From contig JAIQFI010000020.1 of the NCBI GenBank assembly GCA_020073345.1, positions 1-64,000 on the forward strand: DNA of 64,000 nt, written 5' to 3'. A model generated the notes under the pieces. The model was not told the origin of the DNA, did no database searches, and saw only the letters and a program-made list of their open reading frames with translations. Source of the stretch: Terriglobia bacterium. GTDB lineage: Bacteria; Acidobacteriota; Terriglobia; Bryobacterales; Bryobacteraceae. The translations under genes and the position numbers were made by a program. Positions 37,222 through 45,845 of the stretch are shown here, piece by piece (positions within the stretch are counted from its first letter, which is position 1; the number at the start of each line of letters is the position of its first letter).

Positions 37222-38252
37222 AGCCCCAGCGCCTTCTGCACCGGACGATCCGAGAAACTGAACAGTACCGCCTCGCCTTCCGCCTGGTGCGACACCGGAC
37301 ACCACGACGGCACCACGAACACGTCATTCTTCCGCCAGTCGAAATCGGCATCGCCAATCTTGCTGCGACCTGAACCCTCGGCGACGCAATACACCGCTGC
37401 GTCGGTCGAGCGATAGGCCGCGCCGCGGAACCCCGACGGCAGCAGTTGCAGGAACGCGCCTATCGTCGGCATGGGATATCCGCCCGTCGCCGGATTCGCG
37501 TACTGCATCTTGATCCCGTGGCATTCATCCAGCGGTCCGTTGCGATACAGCCGGTCCAGCGCCTCCCGACTGCGCGCATAGGTGTAGTTGAACACTGGAC
37601 TCGCCAGACGGCTCGACGTATAGTCGAGCGGAAGAAGTCCCTCGCTATACCGAGCCTCGGCGTCCCCTTCCTTCCTGGTGACCGGCTGGAATTCTCCTGA
37701 ATAACGTTCCGCGAAGCTCGTGCCCAGCAGATTCACGATCGGAATATCCAGACCGTCCAGCCAGATCACCGGCGTGTCGCCCGGATTGCCGTGATCGTGA
37801 TAGGTCCACGACGGCGTCAGCACGAAATCGCCGGGATGCATGGTGGTCCGCTCGCCGTCCACCGCCGTGTAGCCCTTCTCGCATTCGATCACGAAGCGGA
37901 TCGCGGACGTGACGTGGCGGTGCGTCGGCGTGGTCTCTCCGGGATCCACCAGTTGTAGACCCGCGTACACGCTCTGCGTGATCAGCGAAGTTCCGGGCAT
38001 CGCCGGATTTTCGAGGATCAACACCCGCCGCTCGGCTTCCTGAGGAGTAATCAGCTTGCCCGCTTCCAGCAACAGGGCTCGCATTTCCTGGTAGCGCCAC
38101 AGTGCGGGGCTTGCCGTCGGACGAGGCTGTGCCGGAATCAGATCGCCCAGCACTTCCCACAGGGGGGCCGCGTGCTTCTGTTGCAGCCGCTGATAATACT
38201 CGCGCCGCTCAGCGGAGGTTTCCGGCTTTATGTGAAACGTTGTGCTCGCCAT
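37197..38252 (-). CDS. Gentisate 1,2-dioxygenase
   Basis: A 351-residue bicupin that cleaves gentisate to maleylpyruvate using Fe(II). The first cupin has the metal motif THRHVTSAIRF near residue 138, then MHPGDFVLTPSWTYHDHGN with a further histidine pair. The second cupin ends with NDVFVVPSWCPVSHQA. The N-terminal LWEVLGDLIPAQPRP is typical. It lies between a fumarylacetoacetase-family gene and an aromatic acid transporter, which supports the assignment; salicylate or 1-hydroxy-2-naphthoate dioxygenases are the main alternatives. It overlaps the upstream gene by 44 bp. Confidence 0.9.
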   Translation of the reverse strand: MASTTFHIKPETSAERREYYQRLQQKHAAPLWEVLGDLIPAQPRPTASPALWRYQEMRALLLEAGKLITPQEAERRVLILENPAMPGTSLITQSVYAGLQLVDPGETTPTHRHVTSAIRFVIECEKGYTAVDGERTTMHPGDFVLTPSWTYHDHGNPGDTPVIWLDGLDIPIVNLLGTSFAERYSGEFQPVTRKEGDAEARYSEGLLPLDYTSSRLASPVFNYTYARSREALDRLYRNGPLDECHGIKMQYANPATGGYPMPTIGAFLQLLPSGFRGAAYRSTDAAVYCVAEGSGRSKIGDADFDWRKNDVFVVPSWCPVSHQAEGEAVLFSFSDRPVQKALGLWREEAPV

Positions 38253-39132
38253 GACGCCCTCCTATGGTCTCCGCCGCGCGAACCTTCACTTCCATGCTGC
38301 CGATCTTTTCGATCGTCGCGACGATGACATCGCCCGGCACGATCGGGCTCACGCCTTCCGGCGTACCGGTGCTAATGATATCGCCTGGGTGCAGCGTGTA
38401 GAAGGACGAGGCCATCTCGATCAACTCCGCCACGCCCAGCGTCATGTACTTGGTGTTCGAGCTTTGCTTTGTCTCACCATTCAACCTGATGGAGAGGTCC
38501 AATTGCCCCGGATCGGGGATTTCATCCGGCGTCACCAGCCATGGCCCCAGCACCGTATAGCTGTCGGGCGATTTGCGAAAACTGCGATCTTCCTGGCCGC
38601 GGATCGATATGTCCAGCCCGATGCTGTAGCCCGCGACGTATTGGAGCGCATCCTTGCGGCTCACGTTATTCGCGCGCTTGCCGATCACCACCGCCAGTTC
38701 CACTTCGTGATCGTTGCGGCGCTCCAAGTGCCACAGCGCGATCCCTTCGCCAGGCCCCACCAGCGAGCTGTTGGCTTTCAGAAATAGTCCAGCTTTGTGA
38801 ATCGTGACGAGATGACCAGGATTGCCGGCGTTCAATTGCGAATCGCTCGCAACTTCGCTCAAGTGCGCGGCGTAATTGACCGGAGCGGCGATGATCTTAC
38901 CCGGATTCGCTACCGGGCTGAGAAGCCTCAGCCCCTCCAGCGCCAAGACCGGCGAACTCGCGGCGATCTGGCCGATGCGATCGATCACATCCTCCAGGCT
39001 CGCGATCAGTGGATCGTAGCCGGGCAGAGGATATCGGTACGCAGGCAACACATCCAGCGCCGCCGTGACGTCTCGGACCTTTGAGCCCTCGACCAGTCCT
39101 AATCGCGAGTCCCCAAACCGGCACAGACGCAT
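38209..39132 (-). CDS. Fumarylacetoacetate hydrolase family protein, probable fumarylpyruvate hydrolase
   Basis: A 307-residue member of the FAH family. The N-terminal FGDSRLGLVEG strand leads to the catalytic fold with KIIAAPVNYAAHLSE, ALWHLERRNDHEVELAVVIGK (metal-ligand Glu), GYSIGLDISIRG, and HPGDIISTGTPEGVSP. In this operon it most likely hydrolyses maleylpyruvate or fumarylpyruvate to pyruvate and malate/fumarate. It is the first gene of the operon; a TATGAT box lies 6 nt before the ATG. No maleylpyruvate isomerase gene is nearby. Confidence 0.87.
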   Translation of the reverse strand: MRLCRFGDSRLGLVEGSKVRDVTAALDVLPAYRYPLPGYDPLIASLEDVIDRIGQIAASSPVLALEGLRLLSPVANPGKIIAAPVNYAAHLSEVASDSQLNAGNPGHLVTIHKAGLFLKANSSLVGPGEGIALWHLERRNDHEVELAVVIGKRANNVSRKDALQYVAGYSIGLDISIRGQEDRSFRKSPDSYTVLGPWLVTPDEIPDPGQLDLSIRLNGETKQSSNTKYMTLGVAELIEMASSFYTLHPGDIISTGTPEGVSPIVPGDVIVATIEKIGSMEVKVRAAETIGGRHGEHNVSHKAGNLR

Positions 39133-39138
39133 GGAGAC

Positions 39139-39144
39139 ATCATA
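39139..39144 (-). promoter_or_regulatory. Candidate -10 box (TATGAT), gentisate operon
   Basis: TATGAT on the minus strand is separated from the ATG at 39132 by GTCTCC only. This is a good -10 match at leaderless spacing before the first gene of the operon. Confidence 0.45.
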
Positions 39145-39154
39145 ACAACCGGAA

Positions 39155-39595
39155 CTATTGCTTCTTGTCGCCCGCCGGTGTCGCTCCGCCCATCATCATC
39201 CCGCGCATGTGCTCCATCATTTGCGACTGTCCCTGAAGCTTCGCTTGCAACTCTTTCAGGAGCTTTCCATGCTCGGCCAGCTTTGCTTTCAGCGCCGTCG
39301 CGTCCTTTTCGTTCTCGATGGCAGCAAAATCGTTCACCAGTTGGTCAGTGAGCTTGGCGACCTCACCGCGGGTCGTCATCATTTGCCCCATCTGTCCCAT
39401 CATTTGGCCGGTCATCTGGTTCATCTGTCCCATCATTTGGCCCATCTGTCCCATCATCTGGCCCATGGGCATCCCCGCCGATTTGTCCGCTGGCGGCGCA
39501 GTTTGGCCCGCATGATGTTCCTCGTGCTGCGCGATCGCCCCGGTGACAAACAGCGTCCCGACGGCGAGTACAGAAAACAGAAGTATGTTTCTCAT
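39155..39595 (-). CDS. Secreted methionine-rich protein, function unknown
   Basis: A 146-residue protein with a signal peptide (residues 1-22, ending GAIA). The mature N-terminus has HEEHH. Residues about 42-70 are a run of MGQM/MxQM units in which every second or third residue is Met. A charged helical region (KLTDQLVNDFAAIENEKDATALKAKL) follows, and the tail is again Met-rich (MMEHMRGMMMGG). His/Met-rich periplasmic proteins often bind Cu(I) or Ag(I), but no known family was recognised. ATG 39595 is chosen for the signal peptide; the frame extends to 39670. Divergent from the UspA-like gene. Confidence 0.75.
   Translation of the reverse strand: MRNILLFSVLAVGTLFVTGAIAQHEEHHAGQTAPPADKSAGMPMGQMMGQMGQMMGQMNQMTGQMMGQMGQMMTTRGEVAKLTDQLVNDFAAIENEKDATALKAKLAEHGKLLKELQAKLQGQSQMMEHMRGMMMGGATPAGDKKQ
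39375..39468 (-). repeat. Short tandem repeats encoding MGQM units
   Basis: CCCATCTGTCCCATCAT(T/C)TGG-type units recur with small changes, in frame, inside the Met-rich gene. They explain the peptide periodicity and could change copy number by slippage. Confidence 0.6.
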
Positions 39596-39762
39596 GACTT
39601 TATGTCGGTGCAGCTTGCGTGCCACCTCTAAGCCCTTGCGAATCCGCAGCTTTCCCCGCGCCTGCGCCAAACCACGCTATCGGGCTTGGTCTTTTAACAC
39701 TTTCTTGATACGTCTGGCGGCGATTTTGACGCGGCCTTAAGACCCGCGTTTCTAGCCTGGAG

Positions 39763-40215
39763 TTGGTGTCACAGGAACCGGTTCGCCTCAAGTATGGGTA
39801 TCTCTCCGCGGAGCCTGATGCTCCCAATCACGATCGCCAGCTCGATCTCAAGGTCATCTTCACGGATCTGCCCAAGACTGCTGCTGCCCTCGCAACCGCC
39901 CGCACCATGGCCCGCGGCCTGAGTGCCCACATCACGCTGATGGCCGCCGAGGTGGTCCCGTATCCGCTGCCCCTGGCCGCTCCGGATGTCCCCGTGGAGT
40001 TCACCGAGCGCATGCTTAAGTCCATCGCTGTCGAAGACACCGCCGTCGAAATCTATCTTTGCCGCGACCGGAACGAAACTATTCGCCGCGCTCTGCCACC
40101 TGACTCGGTTGTGATCGTCGGTACGCGAAAGTGGCGCTGGCTGCCTTCATGGGAGAGACAGTTGACTAGGCTCTTGCGGCAAGACGGACGCCGCGTACTG
40201 GTGGTCACCGTATGA
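39763..40215 (+). CDS. UspA-like protein
   Basis: A 150-residue cytoplasmic protein resembling the universal stress protein fold. It has a DLKVIFTDLPKTAAALATARTMARGLSAHITLMAAEVV start, a central helix-strand portion (AVEIYLCRDRNETIRRAL) and a C-terminal VVIVGTRKW...VLVVTV. The usual ATP motif GxxG(9x)GS is not obvious. Start is TTG 39763 or GTG 39766. It overlaps the APC transporter gene by four bases (ATGA) and heads a four-gene operon. The 39596-39762 intergenic region holds an ACGCGG/CCGCGT hairpin at 39729-39749 and presumably both divergent promoters. Confidence 0.72.
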   Translation: MVSQEPVRLKYGYLSAEPDAPNHDRQLDLKVIFTDLPKTAAALATARTMARGLSAHITLMAAEVVPYPLPLAAPDVPVEFTERMLKSIAVEDTAVEIYLCRDRNETIRRALPPDSVVIVGTRKWRWLPSWERQLTRLLRQDGRRVLVVTV

Positions 40216-42485
40216 ATCCGACCTCGGCTTCCCAGGACACCAACGGATCGGCGCCCGGCCTCGGAAACGCATCGAACACCACAAAAGTAGTGGTCGCCAC
40301 AACTGTCGCGCTTACATTCATTTCGGTCTGGCAAGCGGCCGCCGTGGTGTTGAACGACATGGCCTCCACCATGTATTACATCGGAGGCATCGCCGAGCAG
40401 GCCATCGGCAAATCCGCGCCCTGGATGGTGCTGGCGGTGATGCTGTTCAGCTACCTGGTCCGCTCCGTGTACATGGAAAGCTCCAGCATGTTTGTGCGCG
40501 GCGGCGTGTATGTCGTCGTGCGCGACAGCATGGGACCCACCGTCGCCAAGCTCTCCGTCTCCGCTCTGGTAGTGGACTACATCCTCACCGGCCCCATCAG
40601 CGTCGTCAGCGCCGGACAGTATCTGGGCCGCCTGCTGAATGAACTCAGTGCAGCCGTGCACCAAACCTGGCGGACGGATCCCAATTCTTTTGCCGTCTTC
40701 TTCAGCGTCATCGTGACCGGGTACTTCTGGTGGTCGAACATCAAAGGCGTCCCCGAGTCGAGCACCAAGGCTCTGCGTATCATGCAGGTCACGACCGTCA
40801 TGGTGGTGATCCTCCTGATCTGGTGCCCGCTGACGATGGTGATGCGAGGCAACACAACTTTGCCGCCACTGCCCACACCCGCGAATGTCCACCTGACTAA
40901 CGAATCACTGGGCTGGCTCAATGGGACCTTCTGGGCCCAGATTTCCTTTGTCGTGTTCATCGTGGCATTCGGTCACTCCATCCTCGCCATGAGCGGATTC
41001 GAGACGCTGGCGCAGGTCTATCGCGAGATCGCCGCACCCAAGCTCAAGAACCTGCGCCTCACCGCCAACGTCGTCTGTACCTATTGCTTGATCTGCACCG
41101 GCGTGATCTCCGTTTTCGCGGTGATGATTATTCCCGATGCGGTGCGCAGCAACTATTACGACAACCTGATCGGCGGCCTGGTGGACAACTTCGTCGGACC
41201 CGCGGTCGTCAAGCTCGCGTTTCACGTTTTTGTGGTGATCGTCGGCGTGCTGATTCTGGCCGGGGCCGTGAATACGTCCCTGATCGGCGTGAACGGCGTG
41301 ATGAACCGCGTGGCTGAGGATGGCGTGCTGCTGGACTGGTTCCGCAGACCCCATACCCGGTTTGGGACCACCTACCGGATTCTGAACACCATGGCCCTGC
41401 TCCAGATCGCGACCATCATCGCCAGCCGGGGCGATGTCCTCCTGCTGGGCGAAGCCTACGCGTTCGGCGTGGTCTGGAGTTTCGCGCTCAAAGCGCTGGG
41501 CGTGCTGGTGCTCCGCTACCAGCGTCACGACCAGGAGTATAAATTCCCGGGAAACATTACTCTGGGCCGCGTGGAAATTCCCATCGGACTGGCGGCCACC
41601 ACTTCGATTCTCTTCCTGGTGGCAATTGCGAACCTATTCACCAAGCGGATCGCAACCATTTACGGCGTCTCCTTCACCATCGTCCTGTACGCTCTGTTCC
41701 TGGTCTCCGAACACGTCAATGCCCGCAAGAAAAAAGAGCATCGCGCCGATCTGGAGAAATTCAACCTGGATCACCAGCCCGATATCAACACCCGGACTCT
41801 GCATGCGCGCCCCGGCAGCATCCTGGTGGCTGTCCGCGATTCCCGCCGTCTGTGGCACCTGAACAAGACGCTCGAGAGAACCAATATGCGCCGCCACGAC
41901 ATCGTGGTGATGACCGTCCGCCAGCTTTCCGCTGGTGCCGCCGAATACGATCTTCGCGATGAGCAATTGTTCGCCCACGACGAACAGGAGCTATTCTCCC
42001 ACGTGGTATCGGTGGCCGAGAAGGAAGGGAAGAGTGTCGAACTCCTGGTGGTGCCAGCCATCGATCCTTTCGATGGCATGGTGCAAACCGCCGCACAACT
42101 TCAGGTATCCAAGCTCGTCGTCGGCGTCTCCGCCCGCATGGCCTCGGAGGAACTGGCCAGCCGCATTGGTCTCGCCTGGGAACGTCTCGCCGAGCCGCGC
42201 CACGCATTTTCGCTCGAAATCACCAATCCGGATCGCCCCTCGATCTACGTGAACCTCGGCCCTCATCCTCCACGGCTGTGGCCCGAGGATGTCGATCGCC
42301 TGCATCGCATCTGGCTGCGGCTGTGCACGAACTCTGGCGTCGGGTCCCGGCTCCATCACCGCGACGTCGTCGGCGTGGCGCTGCGCCGACTGGAGCATGA
42401 CCTGGAGGATGAGCTGGAGAGCGGTCGTCACGGCGATATTCTGAACTCCCTGGAGCACGAGATCCATAAACCCCACGAGACTTGA
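40212..42485 (+). CDS. APC superfamily transporter with cytosolic C-terminal domain (KimA-like candidate)
   Basis: A 757-residue protein. Residues about 25-500 hold roughly 12 helices of the amino acid-polyamine-organocation fold, including TTVALTFISVWQAAAVVLNDMASTMYYIGGIA and AGAVNTSLIGVNGVMNRVAEDG. Residues about 530-757 are soluble and start with a UspA-like strand (PGSILVAVRDSRRLWHL) and KLVVGVSARMASEELASRIGLAWERL. APC transporters with a C-terminal stress-protein-like domain include the K+ importer KimA. The gene is followed directly by KdpD- and KdpE-like genes, whose classical job is K+ control. K+ as substrate is therefore inferred, not shown; an amino acid substrate remains possible. 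Confidence 0.8.
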   Translation: MNPTSASQDTNGSAPGLGNASNTTKVVVATTVALTFISVWQAAAVVLNDMASTMYYIGGIAEQAIGKSAPWMVLAVMLFSYLVRSVYMESSSMFVRGGVYVVVRDSMGPTVAKLSVSALVVDYILTGPISVVSAGQYLGRLLNELSAAVHQTWRTDPNSFAVFFSVIVTGYFWWSNIKGVPESSTKALRIMQVTTVMVVILLIWCPLTMVMRGNTTLPPLPTPANVHLTNESLGWLNGTFWAQISFVVFIVAFGHSILAMSGFETLAQVYREIAAPKLKNLRLTANVVCTYCLICTGVISVFAVMIIPDAVRSNYYDNLIGGLVDNFVGPAVVKLAFHVFVVIVGVLILAGAVNTSLIGVNGVMNRVAEDGVLLDWFRRPHTRFGTTYRILNTMALLQIATIIASRGDVLLLGEAYAFGVVWSFALKALGVLVLRYQRHDQEYKFPGNITLGRVEIPIGLAATTSILFLVAIANLFTKRIATIYGVSFTIVLYALFLVSEHVNARKKKEHRADLEKFNLDHQPDINTRTLHARPGSILVAVRDSRRLWHLNKTLERTNMRRHDIVVMTVRQLSAGAAEYDLRDEQLFAHDEQELFSHVVSVAEKEGKSVELLVVPAIDPFDGMVQTAAQLQVSKLVVGVSARMASEELASRIGLAWERLAEPRHAFSLEITNPDRPSIYVNLGPHPPRLWPEDVDRLHRIWLRLCTNSGVGSRLHHRDVVGVALRRLEHDLEDELESGRHGDILNSLEHEIHKPHET

Positions 42486-42497
42486 TAACGTTGACCC

Positions 42498-43988
42498 TTG
42501 AGGTCCATACGAGAAGCGCTTCTGGCGGCCGCCATTGTCGCGTTCGCCACTTTTGTCTCCGTACTCTTGCGCGACGCCCTGGCTCCCACCAATCTCGCCA
42601 TGATCTACCTGGGCGGGGTCGTGGCCATCGCCGCGCGCTCCAGCCGCTGGATCTCCGTAGCAGCGTCGTTCCTGAGCGTAGCCGCCTTCGACTTCTTTTG
42701 TGTACCGCCGTACCTGACGTTCGCCGTTTCCGATTATCAGTACGTGTTTACGTTTGCCGGCATGCTTGTCGTCGCGCTTGTTATCAGTACCCAAACCGCG
42801 AGGCTTAGAGACCACGCGGCCCATGCTGCCGTGCGCGAGGCTCGTACCGAAGCGTTGTACCGCCTTTCGAGCCGCCTCGCCGGAGAGACCCGGGTCTTTG
42901 AGGCTGCCCGAGCCGCCGCCACGCTCGCTGAGGAAGTCTTCGGCGCCCGTGTCGTGATGTTTCTGCCGGAGGACGGAAAACTTTCATTCCGCCGCCGCAC
43001 TTCCGATCTGCTGCCCGTGCCGCCTTCCGAGGAATCCATCGCGCAGTGGGTCTTCGATCATGGCCACAAGGCTGGATTGCGCACCGACGCGCATCCCGAT
43101 GCCAGCGCGCTTTATCTTCCGCTCCGCGGCGCACGCAACACCTTCGGTGTGTTGGCCGTTCTGCCTGATCCCCAGAATCGCATCTTTCTACCGGAACAGC
43201 AGCAGTTGCTCGAAGTCTTCGCCGGTCAGACTGCGCTCGCCATCGAGCGAACTCTAAGCCAGAGGTCCGCCGAGGAAACCCGTGTCCACATGCAGACCGA
43301 GCAGATGCGCAGTTCCCTGCTGAGCGCCATGTCGCACGACCTGCGCACTCCCCTCGCCTCCATCACCGGCGCCGCTTCGACGCTGCGTTCGCAGAGCGAC
43401 CGTCTACCCTTGGAAACCAAGCAGGAGCTGCTCGACAGCATCTCCGACGAATCCGACCGCCTCAGCCGCCTGGTCGGCAATCTGCTCGACATGACGAAGT
43501 TCGAATCGGGGGGCGTCGAGCTTCGCCGCGACCTCTATCCGCTGGAGGAAATTGTCGGAACCGTGCTCCAGCGCATGGAGCCGCAGCTCGAAGGCCGCGC
43601 GGTTTCGACCGACTTGGCCGACAATCTCCCGATGGTGTTCGTGGACGACGTGCTGCTGGGGCAGGTACTGTGGAATTTGCTCGAGAACGCAGCCAAATAC
43701 ACGCCACCCGGCACACCTCTCGAGCTCGCCGCCTCTGAACAGGCAGGCTCTGTGATCATTGAGGTCCGGGACCGGGGCCCCGGCGTTCCCGCCGGTGAAG
43801 AAGAGCGCATCTTCGAGAAGTTTTACCGTGGGAAATCTGACGGCGTACGCGGGGCTGGACTTGGGCTGCCCATCTGCCGCGCCATCGTCGAAGCCCATCG
43901 CGGCACCATTCAAGCTCTGGCGCGCGAAGACGGCGGGACCACGTTTCGGATCAGCCTTCCCTCCGAATCAAAAATGGCGTCCGCATGA
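42498..43988 (+). CDS. KdpD-like sensor histidine kinase lacking the N-terminal KdpD/Usp domains
   Basis: A 496-residue membrane kinase. Residues about 5-100 form the four-helix DUF4118 domain of KdpD, and a GAF-like domain spans about 125-255. The HisKA box is MSHDLRTPLASITGA with phospho-His280. The HATPase domain has NLLENAAKYTPPG, DRGPGVP and GLGLPICRAIVEAHRG. Full KdpD has about 900 residues with a cytosolic ATP/Usp region before the helices; that part is absent. The start is probably TTG 42498, 13 bp after the transporter gene. It overlaps the regulator gene by four bases. Confidence 0.87.
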   Translation: MRSIREALLAAAIVAFATFVSVLLRDALAPTNLAMIYLGGVVAIAARSSRWISVAASFLSVAAFDFFCVPPYLTFAVSDYQYVFTFAGMLVVALVISTQTARLRDHAAHAAVREARTEALYRLSSRLAGETRVFEAARAAATLAEEVFGARVVMFLPEDGKLSFRRRTSDLLPVPPSEESIAQWVFDHGHKAGLRTDAHPDASALYLPLRGARNTFGVLAVLPDPQNRIFLPEQQQLLEVFAGQTALAIERTLSQRSAEETRVHMQTEQMRSSLLSAMSHDLRTPLASITGAASTLRSQSDRLPLETKQELLDSISDESDRLSRLVGNLLDMTKFESGGVELRRDLYPLEEIVGTVLQRMEPQLEGRAVSTDLADNLPMVFVDDVLLGQVLWNLLENAAKYTPPGTPLELAASEQAGSVIIEVRDRGPGVPAGEEERIFEKFYRGKSDGVRGAGLGLPICRAIVEAHRGTIQALAREDGGTTFRISLPSESKMASA

Positions 43989-44674
43989 AGCCTCTCATTC
44001 TCCTGATCGAGGACGATGCACAGATCCGCCGCTTCCTTCGCGCGGCGCTCGCAGCCGAGGATTATCGACTGCAGGAAGCGATCACCGCGGAGGACGGCTT
44101 GGCGCAGGCTGCCTCGCGCCAGCCGGATCTGATTCTGCTCGATCTCGGTCTGCCGGACCGCGACGGCCTGGAGGTGATTGAGAAGGTCCGCGAGTGGGGC
44201 AAGATCCCCATCCTGGTGCTTTCCGCCCGCGGCCAGGAGAAAGACAAGATCGCCGCGCTCGACCTGGGCGCCGACGACTACGTCGCCAAGCCATTCGCGG
44301 TGGGCGAGCTGCTAGCCCGGATTCGCGCTGCTTTGCGCCGCTCCACCGCGCGTGTGGATGGGGCCGGCTCGTTGGTGCGATTCGGCCCGGTCGAGGTCGA
44401 TCTCGAAAAGCGCGTCGTGCGCGTCGACGCTCAGGAAGTCCACTTGACGCCCAACGAATACAAGCTGCTGCAAGTCCTGATCCAGCATGCAGGAAAGGTC
44501 CTGACGCAGCGGCAGTTGTTAAATGAAGTTTGGGGACCCCAGCACACCGAACAGGCTCAATATCTCCGCGTCTATATCGCCCAGTTACGCCGCAAGCTGG
44601 AGCGTAACCCCGCGCGTCCCAAGTACTTGCAGACCGAGCCCGGCGTGGGATACCGCCTGGTTACAGAAGAGTAA
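43985..44674 (+). CDS. KdpE-like OmpR-family response regulator
   Basis: A 229-residue regulator. The receiver domain has the acidic pocket E9-D10-D11, phosphoacceptor Asp53 (LILLDLGLPDRDG) and Lys near 103 (YVAKPF). The C-terminal winged helix (EVHLTPNEYKLLQVLIQHAGKVLTQRQLLNEVWGP and LRVYIAQLRRKLE) matches KdpE closely. Its gene overlaps the kinase gene as ATGA, so they form a cognate pair. Its targets probably include the operon itself; no kdpFABC genes are in the window. Confidence 0.92.
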   Translation: MKPLILLIEDDAQIRRFLRAALAAEDYRLQEAITAEDGLAQAASRQPDLILLDLGLPDRDGLEVIEKVREWGKIPILVLSARGQEKDKIAALDLGADDYVAKPFAVGELLARIRAALRRSTARVDGAGSLVRFGPVEVDLEKRVVRVDAQEVHLTPNEYKLLQVLIQHAGKVLTQRQLLNEVWGPQHTEQAQYLRVYIAQLRRKLERNPARPKYLQTEPGVGYRLVTEE

Positions 44675-44690
44675 AAGGAACTCCGCTACA

Positions 44691-45728
44691 ATGGAGTTTC
44701 TGATGACGTCCGTACCTAGCCTTCCTCGTCCGCAGGCCTCTTTCTCGTTCGAGCCTCCTGTGTTGCAACTTCCCGAGCGTAATCGCGAAGCTTGGACTCT
44801 CGATGCGTCCGCACTGTCCTACCCCGACTATCACGATCTGAACGCCTGGAACGCGTTTCGCGACGCCTCTGTTCATCTGGCCCTGCGGCACTTACCCGAG
44901 CACTTCGCCGAGGCGCTGGATGAGTTCTTCTCGCCCGTCGGCATTCCGGCTCTCATGTTCGAAAACCTGCCGGTTGATCCCGAACTCCCTCCTAATCCGT
45001 CCGATGGCCTGCGCCCCCGCAACAAGCAAGCAGTTTCCGAGGCCGTCATCTGCGGCATCGTCGGCATGCATGGCGAGATTCTTTCCTATCTGAACGAAAA
45101 GTTCGGCGCACCCATTCAGGAAGTCGCGCCCATCCGGGGCATGGAGCGGATTCAGTCCAACGCCGGACGGGTTCAGTTCGGCTTCCATAGCGACAACGCT
45201 TTCCTGCCGCGGCGCTTTCGCCAGAAGGGGATCTTGCTCTACGGTCTCCGCAATCAGGATGCGGCCACGCTGGTTCTTACGGCCGGCCAGATCATGGAAG
45301 CCGCACCGCCCGATCTTGCCGCCTCGCTCGCTAAACCGATTTTCCGCCACGCGTGTCCCGCTAGCTTTTCGTTGCCCGGGACGCCCGCGTTATCCGCCCC
45401 GTGTTCCATCCTGTGGCGCGATGAGCTCGGCTTAGCGCGGGTATCCGCCGCCAGTTCGTCCATCGAGCCCCTGACGCCCGGAGCCGCCGAGGCGCTCGAC
45501 CGCTTCCGCACGCTGCTGATGTCTTTGGAACCCGCTCGCGTCGTGGTGCAGCCGGGAACGGCGCTCCTGTTCAAGGACGATCGCGTGCTCCACGGTCGCG
45601 ACTCCTTCGCCGGATCGCGCTGGTTGCAGCGGGCCTATTTCACCGATTCCCTGGATCCGCTGCGCAAGGCCACGCGGTCCGACCCGCAGGCTTTTGCCTT
45701 CGACGCCGGCGCTCTGCTCTGCGCCTGA
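44691..45728 (+). CDS. Fe(II)/2-oxoglutarate-dependent oxygenase, clavaminate synthase/AsnO-like
   Basis: A 345-residue member of the TauD/clavaminate-synthase-like superfamily. The metal triad is visible as His166 and Asp168 in FHSDNAF and His301 in VLHGRDSF. Arg314 in WLQRAYF is the expected 2-oxoglutarate anchor 13 residues later. The arrangement resembles free amino acid hydroxylases such as asparagine and arginine oxygenases, but no biosynthetic cluster is adjacent, so the substrate is open. ATG 44691 has an AAGGAA site; ATG 44703 is an alternative, with a TACAAT box 10 nt before it. A decayed copy of its 3' end lies at 50858-50923. Confidence 0.85.
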   Translation: MEFLMTSVPSLPRPQASFSFEPPVLQLPERNREAWTLDASALSYPDYHDLNAWNAFRDASVHLALRHLPEHFAEALDEFFSPVGIPALMFENLPVDPELPPNPSDGLRPRNKQAVSEAVICGIVGMHGEILSYLNEKFGAPIQEVAPIRGMERIQSNAGRVQFGFHSDNAFLPRRFRQKGILLYGLRNQDAATLVLTAGQIMEAAPPDLAASLAKPIFRHACPASFSLPGTPALSAPCSILWRDELGLARVSAASSSIEPLTPGAAEALDRFRTLLMSLEPARVVVQPGTALLFKDDRVLHGRDSFAGSRWLQRAYFTDSLDPLRKATRSDPQAFAFDAGALLCA

Positions 45729-45845
45729 GTCGGGAGACCTTACGAACAAGAAGGCTGAAGCGCCTGTGCCTAAAGGTTGGTAGGCCGTCATCAACTTGTC
45801 GGACTTGACGTTCGCCAGGGCCCTGTGCGAGCACTCCCCAACCCA

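Noticed and set aside
39729-39749. ACGCGG/CCGCGT hairpin upstream of the UspA-like gene as a terminator
   Set aside because: Stem of only 6 bp, no T-tract beyond TTTCT, and no gene on the plus strand ends just before it.
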